From Siphonodentalium dalli (lineage: Eukaryota > Mollusca > Scaphopoda > Gadilida > Siphonodentaliidae), in contig CP136063.1 of NCBI GenBank assembly GCA_032622095.1, positions 150,839,379 through 150,903,378 of the forward strand: a DNA stretch of 64,000 bases, read 5' to 3'. The translations under genes and the position numbers were made by a program. Numbering within the stretch: the stretch's first letter is position 1; every line of letters starts with the position of its first letter. The notes beneath the pieces are model-generated. The model was not told the DNA's origin. It did not search any database and worked only from the letters and a program-made list of their open reading frames with translations. Positions 12,457-23,415 of this stretch are shown here, piece after piece.

Positions 12457-13131
12457 GGCTGCGGACATACGCACAACAGTAGCGATGGCATAGTAGGTGT
12501 GACAATTTATTATGGTGGAGTTTGGTGACAATTGGTCCGTCATAATTATGTGCCATAGCTATACATGTCGCCCGCTGATTTTCCGCACAATGAGTCGACT
12601 GGACCAATTAACCATTGCTTTTCACAAAGGTTGATCTCTACTCATTAAGCTTTGCTAAATTGTATTCACGACGATATATATAATTGCACGATAGATCGTC
12701 TAGAATTGTGTTTTACCGTGGCCTGGTGGTAATTCCTCATTGTCTCACATATCATTATTGTGGTACGTTTTTTTATATGATCTCAATGCATGCATGTTTA
12801 TCTACTTATATTAATTGCATTAGTAAGAACAATCATGGTTGTTGGGATGGGTTATTCATTAAGTTATCAAGTGGACTTGTGTCTTAGCATGCAAAATATA
12901 ACACTGCGTGTTGAGTAATGATCAACATCGACAAGACATTCACAGGTAGATACATCTTTGATAGATCGACCGTCGCTGGTAGCGCTTGGTAGACTCATTG
13001 TGCGAACGTGCAGAGGGCGACGTGGCTTGCTATGGCATATTAATTATGACAACCAATTGTCACCAAACTCAACCATAATAAATTGTCACACCTACTATGC
13101 CATCGCTACTGTGGTACGTGTGTCCGCAGCC
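12457..13131 (-). mobile_element. MITE copy A, long terminal inverted repeats, 3-bp duplication
   Basis: A 675-bp element beginning GGCTGCGGAC and ending GTCCGCAGCC. Its terminal inverted repeats are roughly 130-150 bp and contain TAGTAGGTGTGACAATTTAT. AAT flanks both ends (12454-12456 and 13132-13134), consistent with a 3-bp target duplication. Interior sequence at about 12600-12860 is the reverse complement of the interior of copy C (17152-17771), so A is in the opposite orientation to C. A 3-bp duplication and GG-starting ends are compatible with the PIF/Harbinger group, but no transposase is present and the superfamily is unproven. Confidence 0.7.
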
Positions 13132-13134
13132 AAT

Positions 13135-13558
13135 CCCTCATTCACTCAGATATCATGCACGTATAGTATTTTATTGATATGCTCTCACTACTTATGTTAA
13201 TTTCATGGGTATTAAGACAGTTCCCCAATTGCGTTTTTAATTTTGCGACGTTTAGTTCTACGCATATATAGTTCCCTTAACATTATCATGTGGGCCTATG
13301 AAGCTGTGTCGGAACTGTTGGGGAAATTGCAGCTGAAACAAAGTAATGGATTAAACAAATCGAACAATATACACAAGGACCAAAACAAGAAAAAGGCTGA
13401 TCAGAACGAACTTTGGAAGACTCATTGTGCGAATATGCAGCGGGCGACATGGCAAGCTATGGCATATTAATTGTGACGACCAATTGTCCCCAAACTCCAC
13501 CATAATAAATTGTCACACCTACTATGCCATAGCTACTGTGGTACGTGTGTCCGCAGCC
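13135..13558 (-). mobile_element. MITE copy B, one end only
   Basis: Directly abuts copy A. It contains the second half of the same element, about 424 bp matching the reverse complement of 17152-17520, and ends in GTCCGCAGCC. The other half is missing. The junction at CCTCATT is homologous to an interior site, so A may have inserted into B before B lost its left half, or the two recombined. Confidence 0.65.
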
Positions 13559-15309
13559 AATGGGATACTGACCAGTGGGAATGTAGTTCCAAACTATAAA
13601 AATTCAGTCGGATTATTTACCAATAATGATTGCAACATACGGATCGAATATCGTTACGGGATGATTATTGATAATGAAAATTAGAACAGATTCCTTCTAA
13701 TGTTTCATATTCTTTTTGGAAATATTTATATAACGTTAACAAACTTAATTGTTATGATTTTCAAACTGTATACTCTCCGCGAACACTTTCTGTAGTTTAC
13801 ATATGTACTCAGGATTACGGACACGTTTGTGAAACCCATTGGTATACACCATAGTATATCGCGGAAGCAGTTGAGCTGAGGGCATGCCCAGGAACCTACA
13901 TTACTAATGTAGTCTCTAAACTGTCGCTTCGGATAGCTGCTATCTTGAAATCATGTAGTTGATGAGCTAGATATTTGTTGCATTAATTAGTGTAGTTGCA
14001 AGTGAAAGGGACTACACGTATGTGCATTTTGCGAAGATCTATTAAATAGTTGATGTGTGTTTGATGTAAAACAAAATTGGGGCACAATCGATACCAGTTT
14101 ATTTTTCCTTGTAAATTCCAGTGATGAATGTGAGTTTTTAACGATTGCTAATTTTTAATGTGCATTGTGAATTTCCACAGCTCATGGACTAGTTTATCCT
14201 GTCAGACAAACGTTTATATATGTCTTAAGGGTCAGGCGCACGTTTTGCCAAAATGTCCTGGCATTTCAAAATGGATTTTCTCAAAATATGTCAGGAATTC
14301 CTTTGTTAAATTTAGTAGAAGCGATTGTTGGGACACAGTATTTAAAAACATCGACCGCTGGAAATTATAACCTCATTCTCATTACTTTAATGGAATTTTA
14401 TTTTTTTATTTTACTGTTTTCCGGTACCAATAACATCTGTAAAATAGTCTGTAAAAATATATATAGGGGTGTGTAAGTCGCAATGACTTATATCCAATGA
14501 TACATTTGGCATGAAAGTCCTGGTTAGTAAGCCTATAATTGTCAATCATAAACGTATCTTTGAACGTACATTTGCGCATCTGGACGTTCTTTGACATCTT
14601 TCATTTCCTTCACGTCAAGAACAAATTGAGAAAGATTGTTCCAAGTTTGTAATATTATCTTGTAAAATAAGTTCAATTACGCGTCTGTCTGGCATACTGG
14701 TATAAATTAATTTTGTAAGAGATGGATCAAATATATTTATTTCGCGTTAAGCTATGTTGGCTAATTTTGTCCAGACTGGAGTCAATCTTTCTTTATGTTA
14801 GATTCTATTCCTTGAATTCACACAATCTGTTACTTTCTAATCGCATATTTCACCCCCGGATTAGCACTTCTTATGTTCTTAGGTTAGTCTCGGGGTTCTG
14901 TTTGTGTTTGCCTCGCGGTTATAGTTAAATCGCGATTAAAATAGACTTCTCATGCTTTTCTTTGTCGACCTTATCACTTTCCATGGCATTATTGCTTAAT
15001 TCGTCTCTTATTTCCTCTGTTGGTAGAGTTACTTCAATTGGTCTTTTTTTTACCCTCCACTATCTTTCCGAGTCGATAGATGCCTTTAAAATCACTTGGA
15101 TTTCCTTTTCCCATTTTAGTTATCAGATTATTCACTTTTGTAGAATTATCTGCTTTATTGATATCATTCTGTGAGATTTGTATCCATGATATCATATTTG
15201 AAGATCGTGAGAGGAGACTTCATTATTCTTGATTTGTGAAATTTAATGATTTTTTTATTTTCATTTAGAAAAGCAACTACTAATAACTAGTTTTCTATAT
15301 TTGAGAATG

Positions 15310-15800
15310 TTTATGTCATGCCGAAAATTGGGCTGAGATGAGTTCTGGGTCATGGGTTCATAAAAATTCAATTCAATTCTTTAGGTCTCAACACCTATAC
15401 TAAATACATAGGTATAGAAACATAATACATATGCACACACACATAACATTGATTATACATGTATATATACATGTATAACGAACATTATAACCAAGTTTAA
15501 GCTGACCACCATAGCTCTTAACAATGTGGCCTAATTCCAATTGGTTGCTCCCTGCTTGAGTGGACCACACTGAATATCAACATGTTTTCTTTGGGTTTGG
15601 CATATTTGTGACTGCCTTATTCTTCATTATAATACATGGCCATATGGGCGTATGATGTTAAATTATGCAATTAAAAATTTAACTCAACATTACGATAAAA
15701 TGAAGCCTCTCGTAGAGCCCAGAAAATAAAGCTATTTGGTGATTGGAGTATTGCGTGAAATTATTAATTATTGTAGCAGTTCTTGGTACCGAAAGGGACA
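15310..15800. repeat. Dispersed repeat, copy 1
   Basis: Matches about 31480-32050. Shared stretches include GAGTTCTGGGTCATGGG, GAGTGGACCACA, TTATGCAATTAAAAAT and CAGTTCTTGGTACCGAAAG. Copy 1 has its own roughly 120-bp insertion (about 15370-15490) relative to copy 2. The element class is unknown. The minisatellite follows directly. Confidence 0.65.
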
Positions 15801-15819
15801 CAACATGAAAAACATAACT

Positions 15820-16138
15820 GAGCGAATGTTTACCTCAGAGATAGGCGAATGTTTACCTCAGAGATAGGCGAATGTTTACCTCAGAGATAGGCGAATGTTT
15901 ACCTCAGATATAGGCGAATGTTTACCTCAGAGATAGGCGTGTTTACCTCAGAGATAGGCGTGTTTACCTCAGAGATAGGCGAATGTTTACCTCAGAGATA
16001 GGCGTGTTTACCTCAGAGATAGGCGTGTTTACCTCAGAGATAGGCGAATGTTTACCTCAGAGATAGGCGAATGTTTACCTCAGAGATAGGCGTATTTACC
16101 TCAGAAATAGGCGTGTTTACATCAGAGATAGGCGAATT
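15820..16138. repeat. Minisatellite of mixed 23-bp and 21-bp units
   Basis: About 14 tandem units built on GGCGAATGTTTACCTCAG (long, 23 bp) or GGCGTGTTTACCTCAG (short, 21 bp). The order is LLLLLSSLSSLLSS by my reading. A few units carry single changes (GCGTATTT, TTACATCAG). There is no spacer diversity and no flanking cas gene. It ends about 260 bp before exon 3. Confidence 0.9.
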
Positions 16139-16395
16139 GATATTGTAGACTTCTAATTAGGTCATAAAGTTTCAGGTTTCTTCAGAAGAATTGTCTAAAT
16201 TGATATCATTTAGCTGAAAAGCATATATCAGTGATTGTTATATAAATTTTTCTTTACATTGACAAACAAAATTAGTATACATGTATCTAGTTCTTAACTA
16301 GGGCCATGGCAGTATAAAATTCCAACTTTATTGCGGAATTATCCTACCCTGTGAACAATTTCATCTGCATATTCGCGTGATTTTATACTTCACAG

Positions 16396-16623
16396 TTTGA
16401 CTTGGTTTGTGACAGACACCATATCGGTATATTGCCGTTCACTCTTGTGGGATGCGGACAGGTCATCGGCTCCATGTGTGCAAGTTTGGCTGATAAGTTT
16501 GGCCGACGACCTTTGCAGCTCTGGGCACACGTGGCACTTATGCCGTTCCTGATCGGAATAGCTTTTGCTGACTCTTTCCTAACAATTTGCATAATAAAAT
16601 TCATATCTGGGTTCTTGCAAGAT
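16396..16623 (+). CDS. SLC22-like transporter, coding exon 3 (TM2 to TM4 start)
   Basis: Encodes residues 133-208, phase 0 at both ends, with a TTCACAG acceptor and GTAAGT donor. It opens with FDLVCDR, the conserved end of the SLC22 extracellular loop. TM2 follows (about 142-161), then the major facilitator loop ADKFGRR (Asp165, Arg169, Arg170), TM3 and the start of TM4 ending GFLQD. The loop between TM2 and TM3 is the strongest family signature in the window. No lesions are seen. Confidence 0.9.
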
Positions 16624-16636
16624 GTAAGTTATTTAT

Positions 16637-16675
<39 letters not shown>

Positions 16676-16768
16676 AAACTATGACTTTAAATTAATAAGT
16701 TTGTACATTTGCTAAGGTGTTACTAAAATATATGCCGATGTAAATTTCTCTTCAAACAGCATACCATT

Positions 16769-16933
16769 CACTTAATCGAAAGAATCGTTATTTCTTATAA
16801 CTGAATCTCAGTTTTAGCAACAAACGTCCATCTTTCCCCATATATTTTCATAAAATATAGCTTTTTTTTCCAAACAGCACCTATTCCTGGAAAAACACCT
16901 GCCACGCATGCTTCAGTTTTGCATCACAAACAG
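16769..16933 (+). repeat. Left 165-bp direct repeat flanking a LINE
   Basis: Begins CACTTAATCGA and ends ACAAACAG. It is repeated at 18671-18826 with small differences and one length difference. Together the pair brackets the LINE at 16934-18670 exactly, so it is read as an unusually long target-site duplication. Confidence 0.75.
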
Positions 16934-17151
16934 AGTATATGCATTTATTTATTTGTTGACATCCACGTGTGGAGAGTGGCTTACACTATTTACAAATAAG
17001 ACAAAGTCCAAATATGACTTTATGCATACACACAAAAAGAACGCACACATACACACACGCAATAAATAAATAAATAACATAGCGCAATATAGTATATACA
17101 TCAAGTCATTATGTCACATGCATGTGGATATACATATTGGTGTTCTGTATT

Positions 17152-17771
17152 GGCTGCGGACACACGTACCACAGTAGCTATGGCATAGTAGGTGTGACAA
17201 TTTATTATGGTGGAGTTTGGTGACAATTTGTCGTCACAATTAATATACCATAGCTAGCCATGTCGCCCGCTGCATATTCACAGCGTCTTCCAAAGTTCGT
17301 TATGATCAGCCTTCTTCTTGTTTTGGTCATTGGGTATATTGTTCGCTTTGTTTATTCCAGGTGCTTTCTTTCAGATGCATTTTCCCCAACAGTTCCGACA
17401 AATCGCAAAAACGGAATTGGGGGAACTGTCTTAATACGCATGAAATCAATATAAGTAGTGAGATCAGATCAATAAAATACAATACGTGCATGTTATGTGA
17501 GTGTATGAGGGATTGCCACGGTCAAACAATTATGGACGACCGATCGTGCAATTGTATATATCGTAGAGAATACAATGTAGCAAAACGTAATGAGCAGAGA
17601 TCAACCTTGGTGAAACGCAATTGGTCCAGTCAACTCATTGTGCGGAAACTCATCGGGCAACATGGCTTGCTATTGCACAGAATCATTGTCACACAATTGT
17701 CACCAAACTCCACCATAATAAATTGTCACACCTACTATGCCATCGCTAATGTGGTACGTGTGTCCGCAGCC
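17152..17771 (+). mobile_element. MITE copy C, complete
   Basis: A 620-bp element from GGCTGCGGAC to GTCCGCAGCC, with long imperfect terminal inverted repeats (about 17152-17275 and 17625-17771). It is flanked by ATT at 17149-17151 and 17772-17774, a 3-bp duplication as in copy A. It is inserted in the 3' region of a LINE, so it is younger than that LINE. No transposase is encoded. Confidence 0.75.
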
Positions 17772-17888
17772 ATTGTCCCAGACATATGTCGCACGCATGT
17801 GGTCGTAGTTATATACAGTAGAGGAACGTCTTGAACATTTATTTGTGATTAATATAGAGGGGAGAACGTATCGAAGTTCGTGATGGTG

Positions 17889-18670
17889 TCAGACCTTACA
17901 GGATGCATTAAAACATAGGCCGTGTACGAACGAGTTTACAAGCAATAAGCAGAAATGTGGCGGCATCCAGAAGTAAGTCTTGCAGACAATACAAGACAAT
18001 CCAATTCCTCGGTGAGTGTTTGAAGCGTACTGCCAAGAAAGATAACAAACAGGTGGATTTCGATCGGCAAGAGCAAGCAGCTCCATCGAAGTGGCTATGC
18101 AATAACGTGTCAGTATTCCTTCCCAAAATTGGCTCCGGAGAAAAAGCAGAGGTAGTGACTGGCAAGTGAATAATATGTGTTGAATTTCGTTGTTATATCT
18201 TGATTGGCAAAGACGGCACTGAAGGTTGTTTGGGTATGTCGTTCTGTGCAGTAGGAACGCAAGATTTGTTTTCGCCGTGGCGTGATGATCGTTACCATGT
18301 AGTCGTTTCCAGAAAGGCCAACATGTCAAAGGATACAGATGTGTTTTCCAGAGAACAACTAAAGCAGGATCACCAGAGACAGATGACTGCCACGAAGACA
18401 CATATGCTTTTTGAACACCAGACTTGACAATGTCTTTCCACACGGATTTTGCAGGAAATGTCCCTTCATCCAAGAATTCGTCCAAGTAGCGACGAAAATT
18501 ATATTTGTCCATAATGGCGAATATATCCGGAACAGAGCCAGTCGATTGAAAAGTCTATATATGTGATAATTTGTTACAAAAATCCGGAGCGGTAACTGAT
18601 GTGACTCTGGCAGGCGAACAAGCTGCCCGACAAAGCACAGTTTGCGAATGTGTATTTCACTCTCAACCGG
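17889..18670 (-). pseudogene. LINE ORF2 C-terminal remnant
   Basis: Two overlapping minus-strand frames (18670 to about 18480, then 18512-17889) encode the region after the reverse transcriptase. They include HIRKLCFVGQLVRLPES and then a CxxC..H....C type zinc-binding segment (CRLCQSRYNNEIQHILFTC). This is the usual C-terminal end of non-LTR retrotransposon ORF2 proteins. A frameshift near 18480-18510 separates the two parts. The reverse transcriptase and endonuclease are absent because of 5' truncation. Confidence 0.75.
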
Positions 18671-18826
18671 CACTTAATCGAAATATTCGTTATTTCTTAT
18701 AACTGAATCTCAGTTTTAGCAACAAACGTCCATCTATCCCATCTATCCATCTAGTTTTTTTTTCAAACAGCACCTATTCCTGGAAAAACATCTGCCACGC
18801 ATGCTTCAGTTTTGCATAACAAACAG
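18671..18826 (+). repeat. Right 156-bp direct repeat flanking a LINE
   Basis: Second copy of 16769-16933, differing by scattered substitutions and a shorter T-rich middle. It begins immediately where the LINE coding remnant ends. Confidence 0.75.
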
Positions 18827-18829
18827 GGT

Positions 18830-21570
18830 AACTAATTATTTCATTCATCTGAAAGCAACATTGCTTGTTGGTGTTTTATATACATGTTTATAACATTATC
18901 CTACCCTTATTGCATTCAATAAACCCATTCGATAAATGGTGATATTAAACGTTCGTTTAATAACAGGAAATAGTGCCAAGTGACCTTTGACTTCCGGTTT
19001 GTCGTCTTTTTACATTCCAATGTTTCCAACAAACTATAATGAATGAAGAGTTTGAAAAGTTATGTCATAAAAAATATGCTATTAAATACGCCAAAGACTG
19101 GCAAATAGTCTTTATTTACCTGGGACTATTTCTTTACGCGGACAAACAATGCATAGTTAAATGAAACGTCATCGCATGCCTTATATAAGCCTTATAGTTT
19201 CGCGTCCTATTTATTGATTTAAGTATGTTTTGTCGAGGTTTTGGATCATGTAATAAATAGAATCTACAACTCGTCCCCAGTTTATAGCGGAATTTACAAA
19301 ACGTGTCCAGTAAATTAGGTCTGGACCGAGCCTTTATACTACGTCTTATCTATTCACCGATTCACAACCATCGGCCAATGAAATCTTCCAACACATAAAG
19401 AACAGTTCTAGTTTGAATCTGTATTTCGCTAGGACCAAAGCAGGCTTGAGCTCAAACTCACCAAGAAATTGGCATATATTTGGGTATATATATAGTCTCG
19501 AATATAGACTAAAATAATGTCTGTGAAAGGACGAGACCTCAATGGCATGAAGTACATGAGTAATATTCATTGAACATGAAATAAAGTTTCAATGATAGCA
19601 TAACTTGTGTTTCTGCAATATAATATCTGCAATGATATGAAATTTTGCTTCAATATTAATAAAATATCATCTAAATCAGTAGCTGTATGCACATATGAGC
19701 TACGTGTACAATGTATGTATGTTGCACCTGACGATGCATGAAGTGATCTTTAGTCACTAATACAGACAACATCATACTCAGGAATGATGCAACAGCAAGC
19801 AAAGTACAAATCTAACTGATATAATCTAAATATCTTAATTGTCCTGGTTAATCAGTGGTGGTGGGTCTGTTGAGATACAGGACTAGGTGGGTGCGTGTTC
19901 CGGAGCCCAGAAAAAAATAATTTCCTGTTAGGTTAATTCCAAATTATTTACAAACACTGAGACTGTTTCACTGTTCAGCACCCTAAATAACACTTTTGTA
20001 GAATGGTGAATATATACATGTATGTTGCAATACTGAGGGGCTTTAATTTGCCTTAGATTGAACCGAAGTCTTAAGTCTATTGCAGTGTGTTAGGTTCTGT
20101 TCGCCATGACATGGACAATAACATTATTTTTAGGGAATTATTTATAATTAACAGGAGAAATATTTAGCAACAAAATATATTATAATAAACCACTAAAAAA
20201 GCAATTCCGCCTCATATAATATACCCGTATGCCCTATGTCATTCACCCGATCTTTTTTATATTTTGAACGAATTGAGAACATTGTAAATGTAGCACACTG
20301 TGAGGGTTAATTATCCCGATGGTTTTCTAACCTTCTTCTGACTGTCCAGTTAAACTTGTAAGTAATAGTCGGGTGGCGAGATAAGCGGCAACATTGAGAC
20401 AAGCTTCAATCAAATTAAGATTCTCTGGCGCCGGCAAACGTAATCTCTCATAATGTTGCTGCCGGCACATTGGGTTATAAAAATACGGAATGTCCATCAA
20501 AATGTTAAACGATATTTTCCGTAAAATAACATGAATGTGTATACAGAACTTTGTGTGAAGTCTTATGTGGCGGATTACTGTGATCACAACATGATTACTG
20601 GTAGTGAACGCGCGCTCATCAGTACACAGGTAATAGACAATCCACTACACGTCTCGTGAGTTTAGGCAAGACAAAAAAAATGAATCATGCACTATCAGCA
20701 GCCCAAAACTATTTATTCTATGCCGAACAGCGACGTGCCTATGGTCCACATTGGGGGATCCACATTGAAATTTCCAACTGAACCCCTCCCATTTGAACCA
20801 GACCAACCCCACGAGCTTTAAACTACAAGAACAATTTCAACATAGTGTTGGTGTGAAATTTCCAACAAATTTTGTGTCAGGTATGAAATTTCCAACTGTT
20901 GAAAAAAGTTACCAAAGTTGGGAGTGCATGAGACACCCCCTGTCTGTCGCCACGTCCCTGGTGCCGCATCAGCATCGTTGTTCATAGATTCAGCCGAGAA
21001 GAGTCGAGTCTACGAGAGAGCAGGAAATACGCCACACAAATTCAGAAAGCGTTGATGCCGTATACAAAAATGTCACTCGGCGATTCCTGGCTTCTGGTTG
21101 CGAACCGAGTTTAAATGTGATCACCTTTGCGAACCATCTGATGCCATGGAATAACTTGAATACGTGGGTTGAAAAAACAAAGATTAAACACATATGCACC
21201 AAGCCCCAGTAACGATTAATCAATTCCGATTTGCCTGTCGCAATTATAAATCTGTATTGCCTCCAATTGAGGAGATTTATTGCTGTCCAATATTTTCATA
21301 ATAGTTTCAATACAAGAAATACATAATAATGCATACCGTACTATATAAGTACTGACACTAACGTTTACCATATATCTCACAACCGTGTGAGCGCAACAAT
21401 AATCAAGTGGTTATTTCGGAGAGAAGAAAGAAAACAAACCCGAAACAGAAGACAAAGACTGAAAACAGAACATGCAGTGCGTATGTCATAAGCGACAGAC
21501 ATGAAGATTGATTGTTGCACATGATCATACGAAGGAGGCTGGTGACTACTTGCGTGTGAACTATGATGCC
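18830..21570. other. Intronic DNA, nothing recognised
   Basis: AT-rich sequence with short ORFs only. I find no domain, SINE or terminal repeat that I can support here. Confidence 0.4.
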
Positions 21571-21573
21571 CAT

Positions 21574-22144
21574 GGGTGATTCTCCCGTAAACGAGCAAAC
21601 CCATGTACGAGGGACCAGGGCATGCCCGACTTGATAGGAATCGCCTTTTATGCGATCAAAATCTGTTTCCAATTATCATATCTGAACGCTGTATTCGTTG
21701 ACCTCTTAGAGAGTTTGAACTCTAAGTCACGCCCACAACGCACATCAATTTCCACCACGTATATTCAAATGGCTGTATCTCATAGACGTCTCAACGTGCG
21801 GAGCTACGCAATACGTCGTTTGGACGGATACATCATCGGCTACTCAAACAATATATACTCATAACGATAATTCAACTATTAAAGGGCACATGTCAACAAG
21901 TTTTGGAGAAAGAGCGAATTTGACAATGACGTTGCCCTGATTCAACCCCAAAAAAACGTCATTGGCACATGCTGTAATGAACGACCTTGATTGACCTTGA
22001 CCTGGCCCTATAATTTTGCCCAATGTCATTTTCGTGGTCACCAATATCTGTGCTACATACTCACATAAAATTCATCGGCATGTGACAAACTTTTTTCCCC
22101 CAGAATTTTCTGGACGAAATTGTTCATTTAATGGAGAATCACCC
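21574..22144. mobile_element. GGGTGATTCTCC element, internally deleted copy
   Basis: A 571-bp copy with left end GGGTGATTCTCC and right end GGAGAATCACCC, a perfect 12-bp inverted repeat. Its first 33 bp match the left end of the full copy at 57661. It then jumps to sequence homologous to 59041-59579, so the middle 1.35 kb of the full element is missing. The target duplication is not clear (ends flanked by AT on both sides). Confidence 0.7.
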
Positions 22145-22218
22145 ATACGCAAATATTGCGTACGCAATTATGCAAGTACGCACATGTACGCAAGTATTGC
22201 GTACGCAAATATGCACAT
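22145..22218. repeat. TACGCA-rich palindromic linker between two element ends
   Basis: A 74-bp stretch made of repeated TACGCA motifs, including two TTGCGTACGCAA self-complementary blocks. It joins the right end of the deleted copy to the left end of the next copy. Confidence 0.7.
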
Positions 22219-23415
22219 GGGTGATTCTCCCGTAAACGAGCAAACCCATGTCCTGCGTTATTAGTTCATCCTATGAAAAACAATGGCCACCATACATAAA
22301 AGTGATGGTAATGATCTTGTAGCTCACGATACAGGCATTTATTAGAGACATTTCGGGTTTAGTATGGACGTGTGACAACATATATGCCATGTGTATATTA
22401 TAGGCTACGCACCCCGAAACAGCATGTCCCAAATCAAAGGCATTCAACTTCCCTGATTGTTCCCATTCACCAACGAACGATTTATCTTTAAACCAATTAA
22501 TATTCTTGTGCGGAATTTTGCACTGAACGCCATGCAATTCGTATAATTTTTATGAAATTAAATATTTAGTTAGTGGAAAGCATGTGAAGTCTTCCAAAAG
22601 CATGTCCCGTTATATAGAATCATTACCCAAACGCACGATAAAGACGGCTGATATTTTCACCAGAAACATAGCTTGTTCATATCTATGGTTGCATCGTGGA
22701 GTAAATATCCTTTAATGTCTAGAAAAAATAAACCCAGGTTATGTTTCCTTGAATAATTTTTCAAAATCAACCTTTGAAACTAGAAATCGCTAGCGTACAT
22801 TTATTCAGCGTCATTACACAAACGCAGACCATTTAAATGTTACATGCTGTAGGCGAACGATTAAAAGTTTATTTCGAAAGCTAGCAGCGGTTGTTTGTTC
22901 ATAAACTAGTTCATTTTCGTAGGTGATGGATATTCAAAATATAAGAGCGCGCTGAAACGAAAATCGTCATTACCCAAACGCGTCATTACCCAAACACTCC
23001 TTCTGTTTGGGTAATGACGCAATTTTAATTTTGAAATATCCAGAGACGCAAACACGATCTAACAAATAAAACATGTTAAGGGATGATCTGGGTGTAAATA
23101 AAAAGAACAAATATGACATATGGATTAGTTTTAGTGCGTTTATATAAAATCGGGGGGGGGGGTGAGTGAATGAGTGGTGGGGTGGGGGGGTGGTGATCAA
23201 CGGAATCTAACGAATTCTCTAAATGGATTGACGTTTACATCACACAATCTCAGTGAGAAGCAGATGACAGTTTGAAAAGTCAATTATTTCCGTACTTTTC
23301 AACAATCGTTCTGCCTGCGGGGCGATTTCCGGCTCGTGTGTTATAGCAACGGCGTCAAAATACACATTTTGGACCATCAGAATATCACACTGACAATGCT
23401 ATCTGATTGAGCGCA
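22219..23415. mobile_element. GGGTGATTCTCC element, left part only
   Basis: Matches 57661-58855 nearly base for base over about 1.2 kb. It starts at GGGTGATTCTCC and stops at ATTGAGCGCA, where LINE sequence takes over. The right end of the element is missing. It includes a perfect hairpin of CGTCATTACCCAAAC type near 22982-23022, a G-rich run near 23150, and an 88-codon minus-strand ORF (22271-22537) also present in the other copy. Confidence 0.75.

Larger units (their letters stand above)
11439..16395 (+). other. Intron 2 of the SLC22-like gene (5.0 kb)
   Basis: GTAAGT donor and TTCACAG acceptor. It carries a sense SINE (11795-12110), a SINE tail (12241-12290), a MITE cluster (12457-13558), part of a dispersed repeat (15310-15800) and a minisatellite (15820-16138). 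The stretch 13560-15300 is AT-rich with nothing recognised. Confidence 0.75.
16934..18670 (-). mobile_element. 5'-truncated LINE with a nested MITE
   Basis: A minus-strand LINE. The 5' truncation point lies at 18670, where the coding remnant starts immediately. The 3' end, near 16940, has an AAATAAATAAA-type tail on the minus strand. The MITE at 17152-17771 sits in its 3' region. A related 3' tail, sharing GGAGAGTG.CTTAC, lies at 56245-56500. Excluding the MITE it is about 1.1 kb. Confidence 0.75.

Noticed and set aside
13427-13684. Small conserved protein containing LSPNSTIINCHTYYAIA, found in several places
   Set aside because: The repeated peptide is a translation of the MITE terminal inverted repeats, not a gene.
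15820-16138. CRISPR-like regular repeat array
   Set aside because: Units are directly adjacent with no unique spacers, unit length varies between 21 and 23 bp, and the host is an animal.
21574-23415. Circular permutation of a transposon relative to 57661-59579
   Set aside because: The segment order looked swapped, but the left part has its own terminal inverted repeats, so it is a deletion derivative next to a second, truncated copy.
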